This document shows positions 8,668 to 17,850 of a stretch of 64,000 nt of DNA, one piece after another. The notes below the pieces were generated by a model. That model saw only the letters and a program-made list of their open reading frames with translations, had not been told where the DNA came from and made no database searches. The stretch comes from Lewinellaceae bacterium (lineage in GTDB: Bacteria > Bacteroidota > Bacteroidia > Chitinophagales > Saprospiraceae). The first letter of the stretch is position 1. Every line of letters starts with the position of its first letter. A program made the position numbers and the translations under genes. The stretch is from contig JACJYO010000001.1 of the NCBI GenBank assembly GCA_020636075.1, positions 434,001 to 498,000 of the forward strand. The letters run 5' to 3'.

Positions 8668-9267
8668 TTAATTGCGCAACAGATCGGCTTGCACCACCAC
8701 CTGTACTTCTTCAGCTATTTTCTGATAAACAATTTTAGGAATGCGGATATCATGGTCGGCCAGCAAAATCCTGAAATCAGTTCGAATCTGCACTCGATTT
8801 CCAACAACGACCACCTGACTTTTTATGATACGTTCCTGCTCCTTCCCATGAATATTGAGTTTGCCTTTTGCACGCACCGAATACGTGCCCTCTTTGCTAA
8901 AATCCATGGTTTCGATGATCTTTCCCGTAAAACTGGCTTTCGGAAAACGCCGCGACTCCAGATAATTTTCGTTGAAATGTTCCCGCTGCAAGGCATTATT
9001 AAACCCTTCGAAGGTCTGGATTTCCACGGTCCAGGCAAAGGTTTGTTTTTCCGCATCCAGAATACCCCGCAAATGCTTGCTCTCCGCCTCAATAACCTCC
9101 AGCGGGGCTTCTGATTTAAAAGCCACCCGACCATTATTACAACTGAACAACCCCGCTTCGCGGTACTCCGCAACAGGTCGCTCCATCGGAACCAGGTAGC
9201 CATTCGGCCCCAAGTCCGGATTTCCGAAAAACGGCGCAAATCCAATCAATAAAAGTAGTTTCATCAC
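8668..9267 (-). CDS. YceI-like periplasmic protein
   Basis: A 199-residue product with a short N-terminal hydrophobic segment (MMKLLLLIGFAPFFG). The lipocalin-like YceI pattern is visible: GRVAFKSEAPLEVIEA, FNENYLESRRFPKASFTGKI and AKGKLNIHGKEQERIIKSQV. Family members are periplasmic isoprenoid- or lipid-binding proteins. The gene leads a three-gene minus-strand operon (3 bp before the kinase), so it may supply or monitor a ligand for the sensor; that link is inference. A small hairpin (GGCGG stem) followed by six T on the minus strand lies just 5' of the start at 9278-9292, but its stem is only 5 bp. Confidence 0.85.
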   Translation of the reverse strand: MMKLLLLIGFAPFFGNPDLGPNGYLVPMERPVAEYREAGLFSCNNGRVAFKSEAPLEVIEAESKHLRGILDAEKQTFAWTVEIQTFEGFNNALQREHFNENYLESRRFPKASFTGKIIETMDFSKEGTYSVRAKGKLNIHGKEQERIIKSQVVVVGNRVQIRTDFRILLADHDIRIPKIVYQKIAEEVQVVVQADLLRN

Positions 9268-9439
9268 AGTAAAAAATGGCGGCTTTACCGCCCGCTACAA
9301 GGTAAACGCCTTTTGACTCGGCATATTTATTTTTCGCAAAAAGTAGTCAGAATTGCACCGTCCGTATTTCAAAAACTTCCCGAAGCCGGAATAAAGCATA
9401 CCGGGCCATCCATTTTACCGATTGAACCGGATCGCCGGT

Positions 9440-12400
9440 TTATAATTTTAAAAACGGCCTGCTAACGCTGACTACGCCGCTTTTCCAAATTAAAACATAT
9501 TGGCCGGCTTCCAGGGCTGAAATGTCTATTGTTTGATCCGTATCAAACCCGGCCGACTCCAACTTTAACTGACCATGCATGTCAAATATTTGAATGCGAT
9601 CGATTTCCGATGCTGTAATATTTTTTGAAAGTGCAACCGTTAATCGGGTACGCGCAGGATTGGGAAAAACAGTAAGCACAGGAGCACCATTACCGCCCGT
9701 GTAGGTTTTCACCCCGGATGTCGTGCTATCGGGCTCGAATGCTACATCGACCACACGGAACTGCCCCTGACCTATGGTGAAAACTGCTGTTTGCCCCATA
9801 GCGTTCAAACCGTGGCCCGGCACAAGCGGAAGTGCGGTAAACTGGTGGATAAACACCAAAAAGTAAGCCCCCGATGTGAGGAGTGGAAACCCATATCCTC
9901 CCGTTTCATCCGTCATACCGGCAGCAACTAACGTAGAATCAGCCCGGTACACCAACACCGTAATGTCCTTTAAAAAGGGTTCAACCGGGTCCATTTTGGC
10001 GTTCCGGTTTTCATCCAGCCACACCTTCCCGCCAAGCGCAACCGCCGGCACTGCCCAGGCCACATCAAAGGTTTCAAAAGCACCCTCCACCAAATCTATC
10101 GGAGTAGATAAACCTGTATCATCCACATGTTGTACCGGCAGTAACACATCGCCCGTGGCCGGAAGGGTGATCCGAAGGTAAAAGATGCCTGCCGGAAGGT
10201 CCAGAAAAGTGTATCGACCGTTGGCAAACGTTCGGGTTTCAGCAATCAAACTATCGGTACCGGCAGCGAACAACCGTACCAATGCATTCGAAAATCCCGG
10301 TTCACCAGGTGTCCATATTCCATCATTATTAATATCCAGCCCAATGTTGCCGCTCAAGGTAGCCGGCAGGGTAAATGCCGGTGGATAGAGTTGCCGTTGG
10401 GGCACGATCTCCCGGAGTTGGCTCGGGCTTGCCCAAAACAACGCCACATTTGCACCGCCACCGATTTCCAGGTACTCCAGCCGGATGCGGTATTTTTTAC
10501 CACCCTGGAGCTGGATACTCCCGCTGTGCTCAGTGGTGGCCTGCGGTACCCACTGATCGATTAGCAATTGGTCATTCACCCAAAGCCGGCAGCCATCATC
10601 GCTTCGTACCGAAAACGTGTACAATTCGGAAAACAACGGCTGCACAAAACCCATCCAGCGCACGGTAAAATAATCCGGGGGCAGCGAAGGAGCCGGTGCA
10701 GCGTCATTCCACATAAAATCGACGGTGGAATCCATGCGCGCAAAAGTTGGGGTTTCATCAAAATCGCCCTCCGGGTCGAAAAAGTAATGCCCTAACAAAC
10801 CCGAGCCCGAGCCCAGGACGATAAAATCATACTTCAATTTAAGCGAACGCGCCGAGTCGGGCATGACAAAGGAAAGCAAAGGATCCACCGCCCCATCACT
10901 CCAGGCTCGAAAGGTGTATATCGTATCCCCAAGTTGATACTTCAACGGCGCTTCAATCGTACGGTTCAGGCCAATTACACTTTCCACGGTTGCCGGCAGG
11001 GTGCGCAGTTGCCCGTCTACATTCACCTGAATTCCGGCGGGGCCCGTGATGGTGAAGGATCGCAATTCCGGCAAAACATCGCGAAAAACGGTTTGGCTAA
11101 ATCCCGCCTGGTCTTCGGCCGTCAGGTATATCCGGTAAAATACGTCTGCCGCAGTTTCCCCAACGGTGGGTGTTGCATATCCCCCTTCGCTGATACCGAT
11201 AGTAGTTGGCATGGCCGGGTGGTTATGGTCGGCATGGTGAAAGTCGATACGCCAACTGAGCCGGGTTGCCTCCAGCAGTCCATCCTCCGGATCAATTGCC
11301 TGCCCTGAAAATTGGAGCGTGTCGCCACCCCGGTAAAATGAACCGGCTGTAGGGAATAAAATTTCCGGCGCAGGACGGCGATTAGCTGAAACGCCAACCA
11401 AAGCGGTGGCGCTCGTGTCGGCTCCCCAGGTATTTGAAACGATACAATAAACCAGTGTGCCGCTATCGGCCAATTCCAAATTGGCCAAAACCAACTGGCT
11501 GGAATCGGCGCCCGAAACAGCAGTTCCATTGCGATACCATTGATAGTTTAGTGGCTGATCGCCATAAGCCTCCACCCGAAACCAGGCCGATTCAGCTTCA
11601 GCAACCAGCACAGACTGTGGCTGCCTGGTAATTAACGGCGCACCTTCACCTACCCAAAATACCCGCCAAAGGACACCTTCGGTGCTAGCCGTGTTGTCGA
11701 GCGGGGAGCCGCCGCCCAGCCCGGCACGGGCGAGGTAGTACAAATCGCCCTCCGGGCCACCCAACAGACTCACCGGGCGATCGATGCCCGTTGCAAACAC
11801 CTCTCCTGCATCGCCTGAAGCCGGGTCCAGCATTTTTATCCAGCCTGCGCAGTAGTCGGCAAAGAAAAACTTGCCGGCATAATTGTCCTGGATCAAGGAA
11901 TGCCCCTGAAACGGGAACGCAGCGCCAACAATGGCACAGCCCGAAGCATGGGTATAGGCAAAATCCGGGTCGGTAAAACCCGGTTCACCGGAAGCCCCCT
12001 GGAATAATTTCCAACCGTAATTCGCGCCGGCTTTGAGGGCATTTACCTCCTCCCAGGCTTCGGCGCCCACATCACAAAAAAATAGTTCCCCGGTTTGGGG
12101 ATTCATGCTCATGGAAAACGGATTGCGCACGCCGTAGGCAAAAATCGCGCGGTTATTCCCGGTGACCTGTGTGTAAAACGGATTGTCCACGGGAATAGAG
12201 CCGTCTGCATTCAGGCGCAGGATTTTCCCCAAAACAGTGTTCAAATCCTGGGCATTATCCGCCCGCGCGCCGTCGCCAACGCCGATATACAACTTATCGT
12301 CCGGCCCAAAAACCATCCCACCGCCGTTGTGAATATTGCCATTCATCGGATCGAGTTCGAGCAGGATTTCTTCGCTGCCCGGCACAGCGAAATCACCATT

Positions 12401-12778
12401 TGCCCGGATGCGGCTGATGCGATTGCGCTGACCATTGGGCGCGGTGTAGTACAGATAAACCCAGGGTTGGTGTTCAAAATCGGGGTGTATTGCAATGCCA
12501 TTCAAACCGCGTTCGTTGAAGGCGTCTGTTTGAAGGCTCACAAATGGTGCTTCATGCAATTCCCCATTTTCGGTATGAAAAAGGAGCACCCGGCCGTCCT
12601 TTTGCGCTAAAAAAATACGCCCATCGGGAGCCAGCGCCATACAGGTTGGGTTGAGTCCTTCCGCCACGGCGGCTCCGGCAAATCCTGCTGGCAAGTTTGG
12701 CGATTGTGCGTTGGCAAACATGGCAACTGCCAATAAAATCAACAAGGCGTTACCAAGGCGCATGAAAAGTGGTTTCAT
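9440..12778 (-). CDS. Secreted PQQ-type sugar dehydrogenase fused to Ig, PA14 and SdrD-B-like domains, T9SS type A
   Basis: An 1112-residue multidomain exported protein. Order: signal peptide ending MFANAQ; a glucose/sorbosone dehydrogenase propeller (about 25-375) with NIHNGGGMVFGPDDKLYIGVGDG, whose HNGG matches the catalytic His region of soluble aldose dehydrogenases; an Ig-like domain (PQSVLVAEAESAWF, then YCIVSNTWG); a PA14 domain (about 650-790; LYTFSVRSDDGCRLWVNDQL); two SdrD-B-like repeats (GLDINNDGIWTPGEPGFSNA, GKVWLDENRNAKMDPVEP); and a type A sorting domain (VFPNPARTRLTV ending SVSRPFLKL). It should oxidise sugars at the cell surface using PQQ. The ATG at 12778 is chosen because it begins the signal peptide (MKPLFMRLGNALLILL). 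Confidence 0.88.
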   Translation of the reverse strand: MKPLFMRLGNALLILLAVAMFANAQSPNLPAGFAGAAVAEGLNPTCMALAPDGRIFLAQKDGRVLLFHTENGELHEAPFVSLQTDAFNERGLNGIAIHPDFEHQPWVYLYYTAPNGQRNRISRIRANGDFAVPGSEEILLELDPMNGNIHNGGGMVFGPDDKLYIGVGDGARADNAQDLNTVLGKILRLNADGSIPVDNPFYTQVTGNNRAIFAYGVRNPFSMSMNPQTGELFFCDVGAEAWEEVNALKAGANYGWKLFQGASGEPGFTDPDFAYTHASGCAIVGAAFPFQGHSLIQDNYAGKFFFADYCAGWIKMLDPASGDAGEVFATGIDRPVSLLGGPEGDLYYLARAGLGGGSPLDNTASTEGVLWRVFWVGEGAPLITRQPQSVLVAEAESAWFRVEAYGDQPLNYQWYRNGTAVSGADSSQLVLANLELADSGTLVYCIVSNTWGADTSATALVGVSANRRPAPEILFPTAGSFYRGGDTLQFSGQAIDPEDGLLEATRLSWRIDFHHADHNHPAMPTTIGISEGGYATPTVGETAADVFYRIYLTAEDQAGFSQTVFRDVLPELRSFTITGPAGIQVNVDGQLRTLPATVESVIGLNRTIEAPLKYQLGDTIYTFRAWSDGAVDPLLSFVMPDSARSLKLKYDFIVLGSGSGLLGHYFFDPEGDFDETPTFARMDSTVDFMWNDAAPAPSLPPDYFTVRWMGFVQPLFSELYTFSVRSDDGCRLWVNDQLLIDQWVPQATTEHSGSIQLQGGKKYRIRLEYLEIGGGANVALFWASPSQLREIVPQRQLYPPAFTLPATLSGNIGLDINNDGIWTPGEPGFSNALVRLFAAGTDSLIAETRTFANGRYTFLDLPAGIFYLRITLPATGDVLLPVQHVDDTGLSTPIDLVEGAFETFDVAWAVPAVALGGKVWLDENRNAKMDPVEPFLKDITVLVYRADSTLVAAGMTDETGGYGFPLLTSGAYFLVFIHQFTALPLVPGHGLNAMGQTAVFTIGQGQFRVVDVAFEPDSTTSGVKTYTGGNGAPVLTVFPNPARTRLTVALSKNITASEIDRIQIFDMHGQLKLESAGFDTDQTIDISALEAGQYVLIWKSGVVSVSRPFLKL

Positions 12779-12845
12779 TTCAATTGCTTTTTGTAACACG
12801 TTTTTTTTACTGCAAAGGCAAATCTTCATATCAAGTCTAATAAAT

Positions 12846-12869
12846 GTGCCCGGTAAGATAACCGGGCAC
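12846..12869 (-). terminator. Hairpin terminator after the GT2 synthase gene
   Basis: GTGCCCGGT and ACCGGGCAC form a perfect 9-bp stem with a 6-nt loop. On the minus strand it is followed by ATTTATTAG, a weak T-tract. It lies 38 bp beyond the synthase stop codon and before the dehydrogenase start. Confidence 0.55.
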
Positions 12870-12906
12870 TGGTCTACTTCAATTTCCTTCCATTAACCAC
12901 AAATCA

Positions 12907-14775
12907 TTAAAAGTGAAATCCGTATCCAAAAAATACGGCTTTCATACCGAAGACACTAAAGCTGGAAAGTACAACACCCAGCATGATCAATACAAAGGGA
13001 ACAAATACTACTGCACGCACAAACCGGCTTTCCCATTTCATATGGTGCAACAAAGGCAATAGTAAAAAGGCAAGACACAATCCCATGAACGAGATTTGGA
13101 ATAATACGAGGGAGGCAATTCCGAACAACAGCCCGGTGGCTATTTCAAAGCCCTGAACCAGCCGGGTGTCGGGATGGCTTTTTGTCAAAAAGTGTTGCCA
13201 GTTGGTGCGTATGTTTTGCAGCAGGCCACCACTTTTTTCCGTTGGCACATTTGCAGCATTTGCCTGGTCGCCCGTCACCAAAAAGATCGCCTTGCCGGAA
13301 ATCATGTAGGCCAGTACGCCAATACTCGACAAAGGCGTGAGCGCAGCATAAAGGGCCGTACTATGCCCCAAAAAGCGGAATAACTTCAGGGGTTGGCCTG
13401 CCAGCGCAACGATGAACGACAGCACCGGCGCAAAAAAGGTTAACATCGTGATCAGGAAAAAATCCCAACCGTAGATCACCTGAAACCGCGGATCCAGTGC
13501 AATCATCGGCAGGCGGAATTCCTCTCCGCCAAGCACGAAGGTGACATCCTGTGCAAACCCGAAAAAGTAGGGCATCGCCAGGTTCGCATTGATCATAAAC
13601 AGGAAATAAACCAGGGTGAGCGGCAGGTTGAACGTGGGAAAAAAGATATCCAGTTTTTCCGTCCAGCTGATATTTTTTGCCCGCCAAAGCCAGCCTGCTT
13701 TTTTGGAAAGGAACTCCGAAGTGCCCCGCGTCCATTTCATGTGGCGAATCCGGAATGTGCGTACCGAATCGGGAAAATCTTCATAACAGATCACATCTTC
13801 AAGAAAGCGGCCCCGGTAGCCCATTTCGCGGGCGTGAATGGCGAAGCCCAGGTCTTCGCTGACGATATCCGGGAAGCCCCCGATTTTCTCCCACACATCG
13901 CGGCGCAACAACGCACCATGCCCCAGGAACATCACAAAACCATAGTCATTGCGCAACGGCTGATACCATTTCCAGTGAATATCGATCCCAACACCAACAG
14001 ATTGGGCCAGGGAAGAACCGGCATTCGGGTTGGCCCGGTGATTGGCCTGAACAAATCCGCAAGTCGGATCGGATTCGAGTACGGCCACTGTTTTTGTCAA
14101 AAAGTCCGTCGGCAGGATTTCATCCGCATCTGCAATTGCAAAGTACGGTTGCGTGGCTACATTGGCGAGGCCATGGTTGAGGTTGCCGGCCTTAAATGCT
14201 TTCCGGTCGGGGCGGCGTACCACCTGCACCAAACCCGGGTAGCGGGCCGCAAAAGCATCCACTTTATCTTTAAATTCCTGCATGGATGAGTCGTCGAGGA
14301 GGTACACCTTGTAGTTTGGATAATCCTGTTGTACACAGGACAAGACGCTTTCCTCTACGAAATCATTACAGGTGGTGTACAAAATAGAAACTTCGGGCTG
14401 CGCAGTTGCGGTAGCAACAATCGTCGCAGACGTACTTTTTTTAGCAAAAATCTTATACAAGGTAGCGAAGCCAACCACACCAAGATTATACATCCCGTAC
14501 AGCCAGGCAAAGTCAATAAAAATGATAAACGTCCACAGTGCAATACTGCTGGGAATATTATACGCCATATCCAATAACATCAGCAGGCGTGGCTGAAACC
14601 AAAGAATGGCTGAAATCCAGGCCGTAAAAATGGTCAGGTACATGATGGCACTGGGAGGCGCTGCCATCGTGCGTTCTGCTTTGGACGCTGGTTTAGCTGC
14701 TGCAATATTCAGGGTTGAATTTGAGACGAGTGTTGCCGCAGGCGCGTTATAGGAAGTAACTTTTGAAGAAGACAT
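12907..14775 (-). CDS. Membrane family-2 glycosyltransferase (cellulose/chitin-synthase-like)
   Basis: A 622-residue processive-type synthase. Two N-terminal transmembrane helices (about 45-115) precede the GT2 domain: SILYTTCNDFVEESVLSC, then LLDDSS, the DxD-type metal site in FAIADADEILPTDF, the catalytic acid in VSEDLGFAIHAREMGYRG (SED instead of the usual TED), and MKWTRGTSEF at the place of the Q..RW product-site motif. At least five C-terminal helices complete the channel. No PilZ domain is visible. The start at 14775 (MSSSKVTSY) is preferred over an upstream ATG lying in poor sequence. The TPR/barrel gene 112 bp upstream on the same strand suggests a synthase-dependent exopolysaccharide pair; the polymer is unknown. 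Confidence 0.88.
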   Translation of the reverse strand: MSSSKVTSYNAPAATLVSNSTLNIAAAKPASKAERTMAAPPSAIMYLTIFTAWISAILWFQPRLLMLLDMAYNIPSSIALWTFIIFIDFAWLYGMYNLGVVGFATLYKIFAKKSTSATIVATATAQPEVSILYTTCNDFVEESVLSCVQQDYPNYKVYLLDDSSMQEFKDKVDAFAARYPGLVQVVRRPDRKAFKAGNLNHGLANVATQPYFAIADADEILPTDFLTKTVAVLESDPTCGFVQANHRANPNAGSSLAQSVGVGIDIHWKWYQPLRNDYGFVMFLGHGALLRRDVWEKIGGFPDIVSEDLGFAIHAREMGYRGRFLEDVICYEDFPDSVRTFRIRHMKWTRGTSEFLSKKAGWLWRAKNISWTEKLDIFFPTFNLPLTLVYFLFMINANLAMPYFFGFAQDVTFVLGGEEFRLPMIALDPRFQVIYGWDFFLITMLTFFAPVLSFIVALAGQPLKLFRFLGHSTALYAALTPLSSIGVLAYMISGKAIFLVTGDQANAANVPTEKSGGLLQNIRTNWQHFLTKSHPDTRLVQGFEIATGLLFGIASLVLFQISFMGLCLAFLLLPLLHHMKWESRFVRAVVFVPFVLIMLGVVLSSFSVFGMKAVFFGYGFHF

Positions 14776-14886
14776 AGTTGATTCGTTTACAGCCCTGGAT
14801 ATGCACGGCGCGGTGCAGACCCACTTGGGCACATTTTTCGGATAATAGATCAGAATTTGGACAGGAACAGAATCGGGATGCCGTGC

Positions 14887-16206
14887 TTATTTCTCCAGCC
14901 GGACTTTCACCCCGAGGGCCAGGGCAACCAGTTCATCAAACGGCGCTTTTTCCCAGCGCACTGATAATTGCCCCCACAACAGTTGGCTTACCGGAAGGAT
15001 GGCCGTAGCATAGCCACCGTAGATGGCTTTGTCCTCCACATCGGGGCCGAGTCCCGCTTTACCCAGCAATACCCCAATATTCAATTCATAACCGGTAGCC
15101 GTGCGGAGTTGATTGTTGAGCATGAAACGGCTTTCAGGGCCGGGGGCGTTTTCCACCTTCGAATAGAAATAGTAGGGCTCTATGGCATAAAATCGCGACA
15201 GCGGTACGCGCACGCTTCCGTAGGCCAGCCATTCCGTTTCCATTTTATTACTTGGTGCAACAAAACCACCTCCTTTCAAACTCCATTTTTCAGCTAAAAA
15301 CCACACCTGCTCGGTGCTGAACAACTGCTGCGTTACATTGTCGGGCAACAAACGCGTGCCGTATTCGAACCGGCTGGTAAGGCGCTTGTGCCAGGGGACA
15401 ACTGCCCCAATGCTGAAAGCCTGTGCATTTTGGTTGGTGCGTACCAGCGACGGCAGGTCGAGCGTCAGGGAGTTGTCGAATTTCAAAAACATGCGCAGTT
15501 TGGACGAAACCTGCCCGGTCAGTTGCACCGTTCGAATATTGAATTTTCCGGCGTCGGCAGTGTTGGAATAGCCGCCCCAAATATCGAGTTCAAGCGGCGC
15601 AGCTACGCCGTATGTATTTTTTAATAAATCATTCGCCGCGCGATTTGCCGAATCCAATTTCAAGCCGGCACGCAAGGCAAGGCGCGCTTTTTTGATCTCA
15701 TTTTCTTCCAGGTACGATTGCGCCAGGGCGATGTAGTATTCGATCTCATTCGGGTACTGTTGCACCAGCTTTTCGAAATAGTCGATCGCCACTTTGGCAT
15801 TGCATTGCCAGAGATTTACGTAGCCGAGGCCTTTGCGCGCTTCTACATTTCCCGGTTGTTGTCGCTCCAGGGTCAGAAAAGCATTTTTCGCAGCGGAATA
15901 ACTTCCACTCCAGGCGAGGTTGTAGCCTTTGCCGATCAATGCCGCCGCATTATTGCCGTCGATGGCCAGTGCCGCCTCAAATTTTGGCTGCGCCAGTTTG
16001 TACTGTTTGTTCCAGGAGTACACATACCCCAGACCGATGAGTGCGTCGACATTGTCCGGGTTATTGGCAAGGGCTGCCTGGTAAATTTTTTCTGCCGCGG
16101 CGTATTGTCCCGACTCGGCGAGTTGCCGGGCTTCTTCCAGATTTTGCGCGGCGAGCGGCAGAGAAAGACAAATTAAAAACAGGGAGAGTACATAAGTCGT
16201 TTTCAT
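14887..16206 (-). CDS. TPR plus outer-membrane beta-barrel protein (YaiO/BcsC-like exporter)
   Basis: A 439-residue exported protein. A signal peptide (MKTTYVLSLFLICLSLPLAAQ) is followed by five or so tetratricopeptide repeats (about 22-195; ALIGLGYVYSWNKQYKLAQP, ARKGLGYVNLWQCNAKVAID). The C-terminal half is a YaiO-type barrel (LDIWGGYSNTAD, WSLKGGGFVAPS, ending ALALGVKVRLEK). This architecture matches outer-membrane export proteins of polysaccharide systems such as PgaA and BcsC, scaled down. It precedes the GT2 synthase on the same strand and probably provides the periplasmic guide and exit pore. The start is set at the signal peptide, not at an ATG 69 bp upstream. Confidence 0.82.
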   Translation of the reverse strand: MKTTYVLSLFLICLSLPLAAQNLEEARQLAESGQYAAAEKIYQAALANNPDNVDALIGLGYVYSWNKQYKLAQPKFEAALAIDGNNAAALIGKGYNLAWSGSYSAAKNAFLTLERQQPGNVEARKGLGYVNLWQCNAKVAIDYFEKLVQQYPNEIEYYIALAQSYLEENEIKKARLALRAGLKLDSANRAANDLLKNTYGVAAPLELDIWGGYSNTADAGKFNIRTVQLTGQVSSKLRMFLKFDNSLTLDLPSLVRTNQNAQAFSIGAVVPWHKRLTSRFEYGTRLLPDNVTQQLFSTEQVWFLAEKWSLKGGGFVAPSNKMETEWLAYGSVRVPLSRFYAIEPYYFYSKVENAPGPESRFMLNNQLRTATGYELNIGVLLGKAGLGPDVEDKAIYGGYATAILPVSQLLWGQLSVRWEKAPFDELVALALGVKVRLEK

Positions 16207-16253
16207 GCTGTGCATGTTTAGTATTAAAAAATTGTGTGCACCGGGAAGTAAAT

Positions 16254-16283
16254 CAAATCCACAAGCGCTATTCACAACACAAA
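16254..16283 (-). promoter_or_regulatory. Bacteroidota-type promoter for the TPR-barrel / GT2 genes
   Basis: On the minus strand, TTTG (16283-16280), an 18-nt spacer and TGGATTTG (16261-16254) match the TTTG / TAnnTTTG consensus at all but one position. The start codon is 48 nt downstream. Confidence 0.4.
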
Positions 16284-16366
16284 CATGCAGGATGAAACCC
16301 GCCGAAATAAAATGAAACCGGCCGAACCGGAATATTCAGTCCCTGAATGGGAGATATCGCACCGCT

Positions 16367-17578
16367 CTAACCCAACCAAACCCGCACAATATCCACTACC
16401 CTGCTCAAGGCCTGGCGGACAACTTCTGTCTCCGGATGGCGTAAAATTATGAACCCCTCCCCTTCATAATTACCGGCGGCCTCCTGGCCAATTGATGGTA
16501 TTTTAAAGTCGGTAATCAGGGGACCGATTTCCCGTTGTACGGTCTCCAAACCATGCACGGCCAGCACCCGGCCCTTCCCCTGCCCGCGCAAGTAGGCGGC
16601 GCCCACCGCGTATTTTTGTTGTTGCGGTTCAAACGCATTAAAAATCATAAGTCGCGCCCAGGCGCCGATTGCATCAAAATCAAAGGCCCGACTCATCAGG
16701 GTTGTGAATTGGGCACCAGGCGGACGGGCTGCCACTTCGGAGATAGCCAGACTGCCATCGGGCCGTCGAAACCACTCCATGTGACTTATCCCGGTATGCA
16801 TTCCCAGGCAGTCCAGGGCCTTAAAAGCCGCATCCCGAATATCGTCGTACGCCGGCGCCAGCACCTCGCGTGGCAAAAGTACCTGCCATTGGATCCAAGG
16901 CTCCCGCATCGCTTCCAGGGGGTTGGGGTAATAATGTGAAAGTGAATGAAACACCGGCTTACCGTTCAGCGAATAAGTATCGAACGAGTGCTCGGCGCCG
17001 ACAACAAATTCTTCCAACAGGGCCGATGCTTCCGGTATCTGGTCCAGGGCAGCGGCCAGCTCAGCCGGGTCTCCAACCTGGAACGTGGATAACGAACCGG
17101 CACCGGCAGGTGGCTTGACGACCAAAGGGAAGCCGACTTCATCAGCAAAGCGGGTGGCCTCTTTCAGGCTTTGCACCTCCTTTGAACGGGCGCATGGCAG
17201 GCCGGCTTTCCGGAACAAGTCTTTCATGCGTTGTTTGTCCCTGAAATTTTGCGCTGTTTCCGCATCCATGCCCTCCACACCCAAGCGCGCGCGTGTCAAA
17301 GCCAAGGGCACCTGCAAGCCTTCCACAGCAGCCAAAATCCGGTGTATCGGACCATTTTCGCGCTGAAGCGCTTCGCCTGCTGTGGTTAAAACATCGGCGT
17401 TAAAAACATCAGTGACTTGCCGGAAGGCTGCCAACCGCATTTGAATTTCCGGTGGTAGCAACACGACGGATTCCTGCGCAACCAGACCAAGACGAACATC
17501 AGGCAGGCTACTCAGGGTATCAATAAAACGCACCGCATTGGATGTGAAATTCGGACAAACGTAAAGGACAAAGGGCAT
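16367..17578 (-). CDS. ATP-grasp ligase
   Basis: A 403-residue cytoplasmic protein. The N-terminal part (FVLYVCPNFTSNAVRFID) looks like the pre-ATP-grasp Rossmann domain. The ATP-grasp core shows the lid and phosphate loop in FPLVVKPPAGAGSLSTFQVG (about 160-180), the adenine-side ALLEEFVVGAEHSFD, and metal/ADP residues in ISEVAARPPGAQ. The family forms carboxylate-amine or thioester bonds using ATP; the two substrates are not predictable. The start at 17578 (MPFVLYV) is chosen because an upstream ATG at 17611 would lie inside the candidate -7 box. It is upstream of the TPR-barrel gene on the same strand, with a 160-bp gap. Confidence 0.8.
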   Translation of the reverse strand: MPFVLYVCPNFTSNAVRFIDTLSSLPDVRLGLVAQESVVLLPPEIQMRLAAFRQVTDVFNADVLTTAGEALQRENGPIHRILAAVEGLQVPLALTRARLGVEGMDAETAQNFRDKQRMKDLFRKAGLPCARSKEVQSLKEATRFADEVGFPLVVKPPAGAGSLSTFQVGDPAELAAALDQIPEASALLEEFVVGAEHSFDTYSLNGKPVFHSLSHYYPNPLEAMREPWIQWQVLLPREVLAPAYDDIRDAAFKALDCLGMHTGISHMEWFRRPDGSLAISEVAARPPGAQFTTLMSRAFDFDAIGAWARLMIFNAFEPQQQKYAVGAAYLRGQGKGRVLAVHGLETVQREIGPLITDFKIPSIGQEAAGNYEGEGFIILRHPETEVVRQALSRVVDIVRVWLG

Positions 17579-17608
17579 CGGTAGAATTGAATAGAAACGA
17601 TTGAACGC

Positions 17609-17616
17609 CAAAAATA
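17609..17616 (-). promoter_or_regulatory. -7 element for the ATP-grasp gene
   Basis: On the minus strand the octamer is TATTTTTG, an exact TAnnTTTG match 31 nt before the start codon at 17578. No good TTTG -33 element is seen at the usual spacing. Confidence 0.4.
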
Positions 17617-17670
17617 AGGCAATGCTACCGTCTGCCCCCTGTTTCAGTTTTGTCTTTTCTATTTCCGTAA

Positions 17671-17689
17671 CGCGAACCGCTGGTTCGCG
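17671..17689. repeat. Palindrome CGCGAACCGCTGGTTCGCG, copy 1
   Basis: A 7-bp stem (CGCGAAC/GTTCGCG) with a 5-nt loop, preceded by GTAA. The same 19-mer plus GTAA occurs inverted at 17858-17876, and a decayed copy lies at 17770-17786. The stretch 17579-17850 holds these copies, the terminator and no gene. Confidence 0.7.
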
Positions 17690-17769
17690 GTCTATTTTTC
17701 AAAAAAAGTTCCTCGCGCAAGTTCAATCAATTGAAGGCTTAAGCATAAATGTCCAGATTCTGCTCGTAT

Positions 17770-17786
17770 GAACTGCTGGTTCGCGG
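17770..17786. repeat. Degenerate palindrome copy 2
   Basis: GAACTGCTGGTTCGCGG matches copy 1 except for one base in the left arm and the missing first bases, in the same orientation. Confidence 0.5.
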
Positions 17787-17798
17787 TTTTAAAAAAAT

Positions 17799-17831
17799 TT
17801 GCCCCTGATAAGCTAAACATATCAGGGGCAA
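17799..17831 (-). terminator. Intrinsic terminator of the alpha-2-macroglobulin gene
   Basis: TTGCCCCTGATA and TATCAGGGGCAA form a perfect 12-bp stem with a 9-nt loop. On the minus strand it is followed by ATTTTTTT, and it lies 20 bp past the stop codon at 17851. This is a strong Rho-independent terminator. Confidence 0.85.
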
Positions 17832-17850
17832 TTGTACTGAGTGCGATATT

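Noticed and set aside
9278..9292. Hairpin plus six T before the YceI start as an attenuator
   Set aside because: The stem is only 5 bp and the T-run touches the start codon region; too weak to claim.
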